Origin: VBCK01 sp036270655
Lineage (GTDB): Bacteria; Pseudomonadota; Gammaproteobacteria; Burkholderiales; Burkholderiaceae_F
Length of the DNA stretch: 64,000 nt
NCBI GenBank assembly: GCA_036270655.1
Contig: DATBCD010000017.1
Span: 43,157 to 107,156 of the forward strand
Direction of reading: 5' to 3'
Position numbers and translations under genes: made by a program. The stretch's first letter is position 1, and each line of letters starts with the position of its first letter. Below the pieces are notes generated by a model, which did no database searches, had not been told where the DNA came from, and saw only the letters and a program-made list of their open reading frames with translations. Shown here piece after piece: positions 24,851 to 34,950 of the stretch.

Positions 24851-26089
24851 TCAATTGGCGTCGATTGAAAGCCGCACAGGCGGCTCGCCCGACCCGCTTG
24901 CGGCGGCGCCTCCGAATCGCTCGATGCGCCCTGCCGCCTCGCGCACCTGCGCCTCCTCGCCCACCAGTGCGATCCGGACGAACCCGGCGCCGGGGTTGAC
25001 GCCGTCGATCGGGCGTCCCAGGAAACTTCCCGGCAGCACGGTCAGGTTCAAATGCTGGTAGAGCCGGCGGGTCAGCTGCTGGTCGTCACCTGGCGTGCGG
25101 GCCCACAGGAAAAAGCCCCCCTCGGGCACCGCGGTCGGCAGCACCGATGCAATCGCGGGCGTGGCTTGCGCGAACTTGGCCGCATAGCGGCGGCGGTTCT
25201 GCGCCACGTGCTCTTCGTCGTTCCAGGCCGCGATGCTGGCCGCCTGAACGGCTGGATTCATCGCGCAGCCATGATAGGTGCGGTAGCGCAGAAACCGTGC
25301 GATCAGGCGAGCGTCGCCAGCCACGAAGCCGGACCTCAGCCCGGGGGCGTTGGAACGCTTCGACAGGCTGCCGAACACCATCACGCGGTCGAACCCGGGG
25401 CGGCCCAGCTCGGTGGCCGCCTGCAGCGCTCCCAGTGGCGGGCGCGCGGGATCGGGGTAGATCTCCGAATAGCACTCGTCGGAGGCGATCACGAACCCGT
25501 ACCGGTCGGCCAGCTCGAACAGGCCGCGCCACTCGGGCAGGCGCATCACGGCGCCGGTCGGGTTGCCGGGCGAGCAGGTGTACACCAGCCGGACCGTGTT
25601 CCACTGCTGCGCCTGGAGCCGTTCGAACGGCATCCGAAAGTCCGTCTCGGCCGTCACCGGCAGATAGACGGGCTCGGCGCCCGCCAGCAGCGCCGCGCCC
25701 TCGTAGATCTGGTAGCCCGGATTGGGCAGCACCACGCGCTCGCCCGCGCGTGCGTCCAGAGCTGCCTGCGCAAACGCGAAAAGCGCCTCGCGCGAACCGG
25801 TCACCGGCAGCACCTGCGTCAGCGGATCGAGCCCTGTCAGCCGGTAGCGTCGCGTCAGCCAGGCGCCGATCGCCGCTCTGAGCGCGTCGGATCCGGCCGT
25901 CTTCGGATACGAGGAAATCGAAGGCAGCGCGCCGATCAGGGCATCGAGCACAAGAGGCGGCGTGGCATGCTTCGGCTCGCCGATCGACAGGTCGATCGGC
26001 GCCAGGTGGGCTGGCGGCGCACAGTCGGCCAGCAGCGCGCTCAGGCGCTCGAACGGATAGGGCCGCAGCCGGTCGATCAGGGGGTTCAT
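24851..26089 (-). CDS. dapC: Succinyldiaminopimelate aminotransferase
   Basis: DapC is a PLP-dependent class I/II aminotransferase that aminates N-succinyl-2-amino-6-ketopimelate. The 412-residue protein shows the substrate loop GEPKHATPP near residue 38, NPGYQIYEG, SPGNPTGAV, and the PLP lysine in SLSKRSNAPGLRSG (about residue 240). Its place directly upstream of dapD supports this substrate over other aminotransferase roles. Its ATG overlaps the queF stop (ATGA). Confidence 0.93.
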   Translation of the reverse strand: MNPLIDRLRPYPFERLSALLADCAPPAHLAPIDLSIGEPKHATPPLVLDALIGALPSISSYPKTAGSDALRAAIGAWLTRRYRLTGLDPLTQVLPVTGSREALFAFAQAALDARAGERVVLPNPGYQIYEGAALLAGAEPVYLPVTAETDFRMPFERLQAQQWNTVRLVYTCSPGNPTGAVMRLPEWRGLFELADRYGFVIASDECYSEIYPDPARPPLGALQAATELGRPGFDRVMVFGSLSKRSNAPGLRSGFVAGDARLIARFLRYRTYHGCAMNPAVQAASIAAWNDEEHVAQNRRRYAAKFAQATPAIASVLPTAVPEGGFFLWARTPGDDQQLTRRLYQHLNLTVLPGSFLGRPIDGVNPGAGFVRIALVGEEAQVREAAGRIERFGGAAASGSGEPPVRLSIDAN

Positions 26090-26517
26090 GCGACGGACTC
26101 GGGCAGGCTGGTGACACGGGCAGCAAGCCGGCCCAGCTCCACGTAGGGGGCCGGTTTCCAGCCCCGCTTTCGATGTTCGGCCACCACCGTGGTGGTAATG
26201 CCCCCGCGCACGTTCCAGCGCGAAGTCAGGCGGATGAAACGCGGCTGCAGCGCCGTTTTCAGGTCGTCCAGCACCTGATTGGTCACGGCCTCGTGGAAGG
26301 CGCCCTCATCCCGAAAAGACCACACGTACAGCTTCAGGCTCTTGAGCTCGACGTTGCGCTGGTCCGGCACGTACTGCAGCAGCAGCGTTGCGAAATCCGG
26401 CTGCCCGGTGAGGGGACACAAGCAGGTGAATTCGGGCAGCTCGATGTGGACCAGATAGTCGCGCGCCGGATTCGGATTGGGAAAGGTTTCGAGCTGGCGG
26501 CTCGGGCGCGTGCTCAT
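26086..26517 (-). CDS. queF: NADPH-dependent preQ0 reductase (short form)
   Basis: QueF reduces 7-cyano-7-deazaguanine to preQ1 in queuosine synthesis. The 143-residue protein is the short, single-domain type. It shows the active-site cysteine in CPLTGQPDF (about residue 34), the acidic ligand in PDF, and the QueF motif ELKSLKLYVWSFRDEGAFHE at residues 57-76. It heads the dap run and is divergent from smc across 118 bp, where TATGAT near 26544 is a plausible -10. Confidence 0.93.
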   Translation of the reverse strand: MSTRPSRQLETFPNPNPARDYLVHIELPEFTCLCPLTGQPDFATLLLQYVPDQRNVELKSLKLYVWSFRDEGAFHEAVTNQVLDDLKTALQPRFIRLTSRWNVRGGITTTVVAEHRKRGWKPAPYVELGRLAARVTSLPESVA

Positions 26518-26635
26518 CGGACACGGTCAGCCGAAATGATTCGATATGATTATAGGCGTCACGCGCAATGAGTCAGCCGTTGCCCGGATCATTCCGTCGG
26601 GTCGACCCTGAAGCGCTTTTCCCGAGAAACGCATC

Positions 26636-29600
26636 GTGCAGCTGCGGCAGATCAAGCTGGCCGGGTTCAAGTCGTTTGTCGACCCGACCCAAATCGACGT
26701 CCCAGGACGCCTGGTAGGCGTGGTCGGGCCCAACGGCTGCGGCAAATCCAACGTGATCGATGCGGTCCGGTGGGTGCTGGGCGAGAGCAAGGCGGCCGAG
26801 CTGCGCGGCGAGTCGATGCAGGACGTGATCTTCAACGGCGCCGCCAGCCGCACCGCGGCCGGCCGCGCCAGCGTGGAGCTGCTGTTCGACAACAGCGACG
26901 GGCGCATCGGGGGCGAGTGGGGCCGCTTCAGCGAACTGTCGGTCAAACGGGTGTTGACGCGCGACGGCGCCTCCAGCTATCTGATCAATCAACAGCACGT
27001 GCGCCGGCGCGATGTCCACGACCTGTTCCTGGGCACCGGTCTGGGCCCGAGAGCGTACGCCATCATCGGGCAGGGCATGATCTCCCGCATCGTGGAAGCC
27101 CACCCCGAGGAGCTGCGCGTATTTCTCGAGGAAGCGGCCGGCGTGTCCAAGTACAAAGAGCGGCGGCGCGAGACCGAGGCGCGCCTGCGCGACGCGCGCG
27201 ACAACCTGGCGCGCGTGGGCGACATCCTGCGCGAGCTGGACGAGCGGGTGATCCACCTGGAGCAGCAGGCCGAGCTGGCGCGACAGTATCGCGAGCTCAA
27301 GCAGCGTCACGAAGATTCCCAGATGATGCTGTGGCTGCTGCGGTCGCGCGAAGCCCATGCGCAGCGTCAGCGCTGCGTGCGCGAGGTCGAACAGGCCGAA
27401 GCGGCGATCGAGGCGCATCGCGCGGAATTGAGCGCGCTGCAGCGAAGGCTCGAGGAGGAGCGCACCGCCCACTATGCGGCGGGCGACGCGACCCACGCGG
27501 CCCACGGCGAGCTGCTCCGCATCAACTCGGAGATCGGGCGCCTGGAAGGCGAGATCCGGATGATCGCCGACAGCCGTGCGCGCCTGGCGGCGCAGATCGA
27601 GGGCAACCTGCAACGACAGGAGCAGCGCAACCAGGAACAGGCGCGGCTGTCGCAGCGCTCGGGCGAGCTGGATGTCTCGATCCGGCAATGCGGCGAGCAG
27701 CTCGAGCAGGCCTGCGCGGACAGCGAACGGCACGACGCCCGGCTGCCGCAGCTCGAGGCGGCTTACCACGCGGCGCGCGAGGCGCTGACGGTGGCGCGCT
27801 CGCATGCGGCCGGCGCGGCCCAGGGGATCGAAGGCGCGGCTCAGCACGGCCGCACGCTCGATGCCCAGCTGGCAGCACTGGCACAGCGCCGCGAGCGCCT
27901 CAGCCAGGAGCGCGGGCAGATGGAATCGTCCGATCAGGGTCACCTGGCCGCGCTGCAGCAGGAGCTCGAACGGCTCGGCCGCGAGGTGGAAGATCGGGTC
28001 AGTGGCGCCCGCGCCGCCGAAGAGCAACAGGCTCAGCTCGAGTCGGAGCGCGCCGCGGCAGGCGACGAGAAGGGGCGCGTGACCGATGCGCTGGCGCGAA
28101 TGCAAGCCAGGCTCCATGCGCTCAGCGACCTGCAGACCAATGTCGAGGCCGACGAACGCCTCGATCCCTGGCTGCGGACGCACGGACTCGAATCGCTGCC
28201 CAGGCTCTTCAAGCGCCTCGAGGTCGAACCCGGCTGGGAGCCCGCGTTCGAGGCGGTCCTGCGCGAGCGCATCGAAGCCATCGAGGTCGGCAGGCTGGAC
28301 ACGGTGGCCGCCTTCGAGGGTGCCGCGCCGCCGTCGCGCATCGCATTTTTCTGTCCTGGCGGGGCGCCCGCTTCGACACCGGCGCCCAGCCCGTGGCCGC
28401 CGCTGGCGGGCAAGCTGCGTGAGGCGGGCTCGGTGCTGGCTGGCGTGATCCAGGACTGGCTGGCCGGCATCTATGTCGCACCGGATCTGCGCAGCGCGCT
28501 GCAGCAGCGCGATCAGCTGCCGGCCGGGGCCCAGTTCGTGGTTGCGGGCGGGCATCTGATCGGCCGGCACGCGGTGCGTTTCTACGCAGCGGACGACCGC
28601 AAGGCGGGGCTGCTGGCGCGCCGGCTGGAAATCGCCAATCTGCAGCGGCAGCTGAAGGCCCAGCGTCTGATCGAAGAAGAGGCGGTCGCGCGGCTGGCAC
28701 GGGCCGAGTCCGGGTTGCGTCGCGCCCAGGAGCTGGCGCAGTCGGAGCGCGAGGCGGCCGAGCGGTTGCGGATCCGGCTGCATGAAACGCAACTGGAGGC
28801 GGTTCGGCTCGGCGAATCGCAGGAACGGATCCGGCTCCGATGCGAGCAGATCGATCGGGAGCTGGAAGAGATCGGCACGCATCGGCAGGCCCTGGAACAG
28901 CAGCGGGTCGAGGCGCAGAGCCGCTTCGAGGAGCTGGACCAGGCGCTGGGCGCGCAACAGCAGCAGGTTGAAACGGCCCGGGTCGACTACGAGGCGGCCG
29001 AACAAAACGTGCGCCAGGCGCGTGAATCGTCGCAGCTGCTGCAGGTCGAGCGACAGCGGCTGCAGATCGAAATCAACGTGGCCCGCGAGCGGCTGGCCGA
29101 AGTCGAAGGGGCGATGCGCGAGGCCCTCGACGAGTGCGAGCGGCTTGCGGCCGACCTGGAGCGCGCGCGGCTGGAGCAGGCCAGGCTGGACGACAGTCTT
29201 GCGCGCGAGACCCTGGAGCAGTGGCTGCAGCAGCGGGTGGCAGCCGAGCAGGCGTTGCGCGATGCGCGGACCCGCCAGGACGAGCTGGCCGACAGCCTGC
29301 GCCGCTGCGACGAACAGCGCATCACCCTGGAGCGCGAGCTGCAACCGCGGGTCGATCGCGTGACCGACCTGAAGCTGAAGGAGCAGGCCGCGCGCCTGGC
29401 GGCCGAGCAGTTCGATCTGCAACTGGCAGAGGCAGGCGCCGACCTGCAGGCGCTGAACGCGCGCGCCGAGCGCGGACCCGGCGCGTCGTCGCTGCAGTCG
29501 GAAATCACGCGGCTGGCTCAATCGATCGAAGCGCTGGGCGCCGTCAACCTGGCCGCGCTCGAAGAGCTGGAAGCGGCCCGCCAGCGCTGCGAGTTCCTGC

Positions 29601-30157
29601 AGGCCCAGTCGGCCGATCTGAAAGCGGCGATCGCGACGCTGGAGGACGCGATCCGCAAAATCGACCGCGAGACCCGGGAGATGCTTCGATCGACCTTCGA
29701 CCAGGTCAACCAGCACTTCGGCGAGCTGTTCCCGCGCCTGTTCGGCGGCGGCGTCGCGCGCCTGCTGATGACCGGCGAGGAGATACTGGATGCCGGCGTC
29801 CAGGTGATGGCCCAGCCGCCGGGCAAGCGCAACAGCACGATTCACCTGCTGTCCGGCGGCGAGAAGGCGCTGGCCGCGACGGCGCTGGTATTTGCGCTGT
29901 TCAAGTTGAATCCGGCGCCGTTTTGCCTGCTCGACGAGGTCGACGCTCCGCTGGACGAAGCCAACACGGAGCGGTTCTGCGAGCTGGTGCGGTCGATGAC
30001 GGGCGAGACCCAGTTCCTGTTCATCACGCATAACAAGATCGCGATGGAAATCGCCGAGCAGCTGGTCGGGGTCACGATGCAGGAACAGGGTGTGTCGCGT
30101 ATCGTTGCGGTCGACATCGACAGTGCCGTGAAACTGGCGGCTGCGGAGGCAGCGTAA
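26636..30157 (+). CDS. smc: Chromosome segregation ATPase SMC
   Basis: SMC is the long coiled-coil ATPase of bacterial condensin, which compacts and separates replicated chromosomes with ScpAB. The 1173-residue protein has an N-terminal head with Walker A GPNGCGKSN (about residue 32), coiled coil, a hinge around 490-640, a second coiled coil, and a C-terminal head with signature LLSGGEKALAATA and Walker B FCLLDEVDAPLDEAN. The start is a GTG at 26636. A long frame on the opposite strand is a compositional shadow. scpA and scpB are not in the window. Confidence 0.96.
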   Translation: MQLRQIKLAGFKSFVDPTQIDVPGRLVGVVGPNGCGKSNVIDAVRWVLGESKAAELRGESMQDVIFNGAASRTAAGRASVELLFDNSDGRIGGEWGRFSELSVKRVLTRDGASSYLINQQHVRRRDVHDLFLGTGLGPRAYAIIGQGMISRIVEAHPEELRVFLEEAAGVSKYKERRRETEARLRDARDNLARVGDILRELDERVIHLEQQAELARQYRELKQRHEDSQMMLWLLRSREAHAQRQRCVREVEQAEAAIEAHRAELSALQRRLEEERTAHYAAGDATHAAHGELLRINSEIGRLEGEIRMIADSRARLAAQIEGNLQRQEQRNQEQARLSQRSGELDVSIRQCGEQLEQACADSERHDARLPQLEAAYHAAREALTVARSHAAGAAQGIEGAAQHGRTLDAQLAALAQRRERLSQERGQMESSDQGHLAALQQELERLGREVEDRVSGARAAEEQQAQLESERAAAGDEKGRVTDALARMQARLHALSDLQTNVEADERLDPWLRTHGLESLPRLFKRLEVEPGWEPAFEAVLRERIEAIEVGRLDTVAAFEGAAPPSRIAFFCPGGAPASTPAPSPWPPLAGKLREAGSVLAGVIQDWLAGIYVAPDLRSALQQRDQLPAGAQFVVAGGHLIGRHAVRFYAADDRKAGLLARRLEIANLQRQLKAQRLIEEEAVARLARAESGLRRAQELAQSEREAAERLRIRLHETQLEAVRLGESQERIRLRCEQIDRELEEIGTHRQALEQQRVEAQSRFEELDQALGAQQQQVETARVDYEAAEQNVRQARESSQLLQVERQRLQIEINVARERLAEVEGAMREALDECERLAADLERARLEQARLDDSLARETLEQWLQQRVAAEQALRDARTRQDELADSLRRCDEQRITLERELQPRVDRVTDLKLKEQAARLAAEQFDLQLAEAGADLQALNARAERGPGASSLQSEITRLAQSIEALGAVNLAALEELEAARQRCEFLQAQSADLKAAIATLEDAIRKIDRETREMLRSTFDQVNQHFGELFPRLFGGGVARLLMTGEEILDAGVQVMAQPPGKRNSTIHLLSGGEKALAATALVFALFKLNPAPFCLLDEVDAPLDEANTERFCELVRSMTGETQFLFITHNKIAMEIAEQLVGVTMQEQGVSRIVAVDIDSAVKLAAAEAA

Positions 30158-30162
30158 CCGGC

Positions 30163-31257
30163 GTGTCCGAACTGCAGATCGCGCTGCTGCTGATTGCCGG
30201 CGCCGTGCTGGCCGGCCTGTACCTGGCGGGCAAATGGCAGGAGCGCCGCCTGCTGCGCCGGCTGGGCGAACAGCTCAGCGGCGGCGTGGGGGACGCGCTG
30301 CTGGAGCAAGCCGGGTCGAGCCGCCCGGAACCGGCGGCGAGCGTCAGGACGGCCGGGGCGCAGCGCCGGATCGAGCCTCATCTGACCTCGCAGCCGGCCG
30401 ACCAGCCCGATCCGTCGGCCGATCAGGCTGCGCCCGCGCAGGCGGCGGCGGGCGCGGCGGCGCGCCGCTCCGACTGGATCGAGGACCCGATGCTCGATTG
30501 CGTGCTGGAGCTTCGCTGCGCCCGCCCGGTCGACGGCGTTGCGTTCATCGATGCGGCGGTGCCGCTCACCACGTCGCAGTGGCCCACGCCGGTGTCGTTC
30601 GTCGTGTGGGACGCGCGCGCGCAGCAATGGGTGCACCCCGACCGGTTCGGTTATTACACCGACGCCCTGGCGTCGATCCAGCTGGCAAACCGGCGCAGCG
30701 TGCTCAGCGAAGAGCAGATCGACCGATTTGCATCGCTGGTGCGCCAGACCGCGGTCGCGCTGGATGCCGACTGCGATCCGCCCGACGTCGTGCGCCTGGC
30801 TGTCGCGGCGCGCGAGCTCGATCGGCTGTGCGCGCGTTTCGACGTGCGGATCGGGCTGACGCTGGAATCGGAAGCAGGGGCCTGGACCGACGCGCGGGTG
30901 GCGGCCGCGGCCGAGCAGGTCGCCCTGAAGCCGATCGCCGACTTGCGCTGGGCGGCGCCGCGCCAGACCGGTCCGGCGCCGCTGGTGCTGGCGATGCCGG
31001 CCCGGGTCTCCGATCAGATCTCGATCGAGCTGGATGTGCCGACGATTGGGGGCGGCAGCGGCGCCGTGCAACTGCTGTTCGGCCTGGCCAATCAGCTGGG
31101 CGCGCAATTGAACGCGCGCATCGTCGACGACAACGGCCGGCCGATCGATTCGGAGTCGGTCGCGGCCATCGAGGCGCAGCTGGCCCGGCTTTATGAGGAC
31201 ATGCGCGGTGCGGGCATCGATCCGGGCGGCGACCGTGCGCGCCGCTTGTACGTCTGA
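30163..31257 (+). CDS. zipA: Cell division protein ZipA-like
   Basis: The 364-residue protein begins with one membrane helix (residues 5-23), followed by an Ala/Pro/Gln-rich linker (about 45-100) and a C-terminal globular domain (about 105-364) resembling the FtsZ-binding domain of ZipA, which tethers FtsZ to the membrane. The smc-zipA-ligA order is a known betaproteobacterial and gammaproteobacterial arrangement and supports the call. The start is a GTG at 30163, five bases after the smc stop. Confidence 0.8.
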   Translation: MSELQIALLLIAGAVLAGLYLAGKWQERRLLRRLGEQLSGGVGDALLEQAGSSRPEPAASVRTAGAQRRIEPHLTSQPADQPDPSADQAAPAQAAAGAAARRSDWIEDPMLDCVLELRCARPVDGVAFIDAAVPLTTSQWPTPVSFVVWDARAQQWVHPDRFGYYTDALASIQLANRRSVLSEEQIDRFASLVRQTAVALDADCDPPDVVRLAVAARELDRLCARFDVRIGLTLESEAGAWTDARVAAAAEQVALKPIADLRWAAPRQTGPAPLVLAMPARVSDQISIELDVPTIGGGSGAVQLLFGLANQLGAQLNARIVDDNGRPIDSESVAAIEAQLARLYEDMRGAGIDPGGDRARRLYV

Positions 31258-33323
31258 TGGAGCACGTCCCGCGGGCTGTGCGCGAACGCGCAAAGCAGTT
31301 GCGCGCCGAGATCGAGCGCCACAACACCGCGTATTACGTGCTGGATGCGCCGCTGATTCCGGATTCGGAGTTCGATCGGCTGTTTGCGCAGCTGCAGTCA
31401 CTCGAAGCGCAGTACCCGGAACTGGTCACGCCGGATTCGCCGACGCTGCGGGTCGGAGGGGCGCCGCGCTCCGACCTGCCGTCGGTCCGGCATGCGGTGC
31501 CGATGCTTTCGCTGAACAACGGCCTGGCCGAGGCCGACGCGATCGCGTTCGATGCACGCGTGCGGGACCTGCTGGCCAAGGCCGGCCAGCCCACCCCGGT
31601 GGTCACCTACGCCTGCGAGCTGAAATTCGATGGCCTGGCGGTGACCCTGCGCTACGTCGATGGCCTGCTGGACCTGGCGGCCACCCGGGGTGACGGCGCG
31701 GTGGGCGAGGACGTCACCCCCAACGTGCGCACGATTCACAGCGTTCCGCTGCGCCTTGCGGACAGCGGCGCGAGCGTGATCGAAGTGCGGGGGGAAGTGC
31801 TGATGTACAAGCGCGACCTGGAGCGATTGAACCGCGCCCAGCGCGAAAGCGGCGAGAAGGAATTCGCCAACCCCCGCAATGCGGCAGCGGGCAGCCTGCG
31901 GCAGCTCGATGCGCGCGTGACCGCCCGGCGCCGACTGCATTTTTTCGCGTACGGAATCGGCGAGCTGGTCGGGGCGCCGGAGCCCGAGCGCCATTCGGCC
32001 ACGCTGGACTGGCTGCAGGCCCTGGGGGTGCCGGTGTGCGAGGAGCGCGCGCTCGTCCAGGGCGTCGAGGGCCTGCTGGGTTTCTACCGGCACGCCGCCG
32101 GCAAGCGCGCCGGTCTGCCGTATGACATCGACGGCGTGGTCTACAAGGTCGATTCGATCGCGGCGCAGCGCGCGCTGGGGTTCGTCTCACGCGCGCCGCG
32201 CTTTGCGCTTGCGCACAAATTCCCGCCCCAGGAGGCCCTGACGCAGGTCCTGGATATCGAGGTGCAGGTCGGTCGCACCGGGGCACTGACGCCGGTGGCG
32301 CGCCTGGCCCCGGTCACGGTCGGGGGCGTCACGGTGACCAACGCGACCTTGCACAACGAGCAGGAAGTGGCCCGCCGCGACGTCAGGGTGGGCGACACCG
32401 TGGTCGTGCGGCGCGCCGGCGACGTGATTCCGGAGGTGGTCAGCGTGGTGCTGGAGCGGCGCCCGCCCGATGCCAGGCCTTTCCAGATGCCGACCCGATG
32501 CCCGGTGTGCGGGTCGGCGGTCGAGCGCCTCGAACAAGAGGCCATTGCGCGCTGCACCGGCGGGCTGTTCTGCGCGGCCCAGCGCAAGCAGGCGCTGCTG
32601 CACTTTGCGAGCCGGCGGGCGCTGGACATCGAGGGGCTGGGCGAGCGGCTGGTCGATCAGCTGGTCGATTCGGGACGGGTCCATACGGCAGCCGACCTGT
32701 TCCATCTGGACCAGCCGGCGCTGATGGCGCTGGATCGGATGGGGGAGAAGTCGGCCGCCAATCTGCTGCAGGCGATCGAGAAGTCGCGTCACACGACGCT
32801 GGATCGATTCATCTACGCGCTGGGGATCCGGCATGTGGGCGAGTCGACCGCGCAGGCGCTGGCGGCGCATTTCGGCAGCCTGGACGCGCTTCTGGAGGCG
32901 GACGAGGCGCGCCTGCTCGAGGTGCCCGACATCGGCCCGGTGGTGGCGCAATCGATCCGCCGGTTCCTGGATGAGCCGCATAATCGGCAGGTGATCGCGG
33001 CGCTTCGCAAGGCCGGCGTGCGCTGGCCAGAATCGGGCGGGTCGAAAGCCCCTAGCGGCGGGCCACTGGCTGGCCGCACGTTCGTGCTCACGGGTACTCT
33101 GGGGGGTCTGACGCGCATCGAGGCCACCGAAATGATCCAGGCGGCCGGAGGGCATGTGACCGCATCGGTGTCGAAGAAGACCGATTTCGTGGTGGCCGGG
33201 CAGGAGGCCGGATCCAAGCTCGACCGGGCTCGCGAGCTCGGCGTGCCGATCATCGACGAGGCGCGATTGAGGCAGTTGCTGAGCGAGGCGACCCGGCCTG
33301 GGACATCAGGAAAGCACGCGTAG
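31257..33323 (+). CDS. ligA: NAD-dependent DNA ligase
   Basis: LigA seals nicks in DNA using NAD. The 688-residue protein has the Ia and adenylation domains with the nucleotidyl lysine K123 in CELKFDG, an OB fold, a zinc finger with cysteines in CPVCGS and a later CTGGLFCAAQ, helix-hairpin-helix repeats (GIRHVGESTAQALA), and a C-terminal BRCT domain (about 605-680). The ATG overlaps the zipA stop by one base (TGATG). Confidence 0.96.
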   Translation: MEHVPRAVRERAKQLRAEIERHNTAYYVLDAPLIPDSEFDRLFAQLQSLEAQYPELVTPDSPTLRVGGAPRSDLPSVRHAVPMLSLNNGLAEADAIAFDARVRDLLAKAGQPTPVVTYACELKFDGLAVTLRYVDGLLDLAATRGDGAVGEDVTPNVRTIHSVPLRLADSGASVIEVRGEVLMYKRDLERLNRAQRESGEKEFANPRNAAAGSLRQLDARVTARRRLHFFAYGIGELVGAPEPERHSATLDWLQALGVPVCEERALVQGVEGLLGFYRHAAGKRAGLPYDIDGVVYKVDSIAAQRALGFVSRAPRFALAHKFPPQEALTQVLDIEVQVGRTGALTPVARLAPVTVGGVTVTNATLHNEQEVARRDVRVGDTVVVRRAGDVIPEVVSVVLERRPPDARPFQMPTRCPVCGSAVERLEQEAIARCTGGLFCAAQRKQALLHFASRRALDIEGLGERLVDQLVDSGRVHTAADLFHLDQPALMALDRMGEKSAANLLQAIEKSRHTTLDRFIYALGIRHVGESTAQALAAHFGSLDALLEADEARLLEVPDIGPVVAQSIRRFLDEPHNRQVIAALRKAGVRWPESGGSKAPSGGPLAGRTFVLTGTLGGLTRIEATEMIQAAGGHVTASVSKKTDFVVAGQEAGSKLDRARELGVPIIDEARLRQLLSEATRPGTSGKHA

Positions 33324-33325
33324 AG

Positions 33326-34066
33326 ATGTTTGCGATCATTGGTGGCAGTGGCCTGGCCAAATTGTCCGCGCTGGAGTCGCCCCGGCGGCGGGTGACGCGT
33401 ACGCCCTATGGCGAGCCCTCCGGCGCGCTGACGTTCGGCCGGTTGGCCGGATCCGAGGTCGTCTTTCTCGCGCGGCATGGATACGGTCACACGATCGCAC
33501 CGCATGAAATCAACTATCGGGCCAATATCTGGGCGCTGAAGGAGTTGCACGTCGAGGGAATATTCGCGCTGGCCTCGGCCGGCGGCATTCGCGACGACCT
33601 GGATCCCGGAACCCTGGTGGTTCCGGATCAGATCATCGACTACACGCACAGCCGCAAGTCGACCTTCTTCGAGGGCTTCGGTACTCCCGTGACGCACGTG
33701 GACTTTACCCAGCCGTACTCGGGACAATTGCGCTCGCGCCTGCTGAAGGCCGCGCGGGATATCGACGAGACCGTGGTCGATGGCGCCGTGTATGCCTGTA
33801 CCCAGGGCCCGCGGCTGGAGACGGCCGGTGAGATCGACCGCCTGGCGCGCGACGGGGCCGATCTGGTCGGGATGACCGGGATGCCGGAGGCCGTGCTGGC
33901 GCGAGAGCTCGAGCTGGAGTACGCGTGCCTTGCCGTAGTGGTCAATCACGCCGCCGGAAGAGGCACGAGCCGTCAGCGGATCGCGCTGGGCGAGCTCGAT
34001 GAGGTGCTGGGAGAAACGATGGTGCGGGCGGTGCGAATTCTGGAAGCAAGCGTGAGGAGTCCATGA
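33326..34066 (+). CDS. Methylthioadenosine/methylthioinosine phosphorylase family
   Basis: The 246-residue purine nucleoside phosphorylase-family protein shows IIGGSGL (phosphate loop) at its start, ARHGYGHTIAPHEINYRAN, TQGPRLETAGEI, MTGMPEAVLARE and NHAAG. These are the motifs of the MTAP/MTIP branch, which cleaves 5'-methylthioadenosine or 5'-methylthioinosine for methionine and purine salvage. The base specificity cannot be settled by eye. It lies two bases after ligA and overlaps def by four bases. Confidence 0.85.
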   Translation: MFAIIGGSGLAKLSALESPRRRVTRTPYGEPSGALTFGRLAGSEVVFLARHGYGHTIAPHEINYRANIWALKELHVEGIFALASAGGIRDDLDPGTLVVPDQIIDYTHSRKSTFFEGFGTPVTHVDFTQPYSGQLRSRLLKAARDIDETVVDGAVYACTQGPRLETAGEIDRLARDGADLVGMTGMPEAVLARELELEYACLAVVVNHAAGRGTSRQRIALGELDEVLGETMVRAVRILEASVRSP

Positions 34067-34590
34067 TTCGAGAGATCCTGCGGATGGGCGATCCGCGCCT
34101 GCTCCGGGTTTCGGAGCCCGTAACGCGATTCGATACGGTCGAGTTGCGCCAGTTGCTGACCGACATGTTCGAAACGATGCGGGCGGCCGACGGCGCCGGT
34201 CTGGCGGCTCCGCAGATCGGGGTCGGCCTGCGTGTCGTGGTGTTCGGATTCGAGCGTAACGAGCGCTACCCGGAGGCGGCCGCGGTGCCGGAAACGATTC
34301 TTATCAATCCGGTGATCGAGCCCCTGGGCGATGCGACGCAGGACGGGTGGGAAGGGTGCCTGTCGGTGCCCGGGCTGCGCGGGCTGGTGCCGCGCTACGA
34401 GCGTGTGCGTTACCGCGGTTTCGACGAGCGCGGTGTCGCGCTGGAGCGCGAGGTCGACGGCTTTCACGCGCGCGTGGTGCAGCACGAATGCGACCACCTG
34501 GATGGGATCCTGTATCCGATGCGAATCAAGGATATGCGTGCGTTTGGGTTCGCAGATATTCTTTTTCCAGGCCAAACGCCTGACGAATAA
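34063..34590 (+). CDS. def: Peptide deformylase
   Basis: Peptide deformylase removes the formyl group from nascent proteins. The 175-residue protein has the three family motifs: GAGLAAPQIGV (residues 44-54), EGCLSVP with ligand Cys99, and QHECDHLDG with metal ligands His141 and His145 and catalytic Glu142. It overlaps the phosphorylase gene (ATGA). A second def beside fmt is common in this group, so this may be a paralogue. Confidence 0.94.
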   Translation: MIREILRMGDPRLLRVSEPVTRFDTVELRQLLTDMFETMRAADGAGLAAPQIGVGLRVVVFGFERNERYPEAAAVPETILINPVIEPLGDATQDGWEGCLSVPGLRGLVPRYERVRYRGFDERGVALEREVDGFHARVVQHECDHLDGILYPMRIKDMRAFGFADILFPGQTPDE

Positions 34591-34722
34591 CGATTTCTGT
34601 TCTCGGTCGTCAAACGGCTGGCCACGCTTCACCTGTATGGCGCCCGTGAAAGTGGGCGCACGTCAGGCAGCCGCGCCCGCGCTGGGTACGCGTCGCGGTG
34701 CGGGGTGAAGAGAGGAATGCGG

Positions 34723-34950
34723 TCACGCGCCGCTGCGCATGCGATAGATGAAGAACACGACCCAAACGACTGCCGCGGCGAACACCAAGCCCCCGTGAAC
34801 CAATTGCTTCGTTGCCCTCGGCCATTGGGGGTTCTGCTTCGCTAGGACATAGCCCGCGGCGCCAGCCGCGGCCAGCAAGAAAGCCGCCGTAACGATCAGC
34901 GGCACCACTTTCCAGATGGCCGTCGATATGAGTGTCGTCGCCTGGTTCAT
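34723..34950 (-). CDS. Small predicted membrane protein
   Basis: A 75-residue ORF begins MNQATTLIS, has two hydrophobic helices (about residues 10-30 and 48-66) joined by a short polar loop, and ends in a basic tail (YRMRSGA). I recognise no family. The reading frame is open upstream as far as an ATG at 35226, but that added part is arginine-rich and unconvincing. It is in the opposite direction to def and may be an accessory gene near the mobile pair. Confidence 0.45.
   Translation of the reverse strand: MNQATTLISTAIWKVVPLIVTAAFLLAAAGAAGYVLAKQNPQWPRATKQLVHGGLVFAAAVVWVVFFIYRMRSGA

Noticed and set aside
22001..24868. Long open plus-strand frame across dapE, pilU and dapD
   Set aside because: It is a compositional shadow without motifs; all three minus-strand genes are clear.
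26573..30031. A very long open frame antisense to smc
   Set aside because: It mirrors smc codon composition, has no recognisable domains and is leucine/glutamine/arginine-rich; smc on the plus strand has all family motifs.
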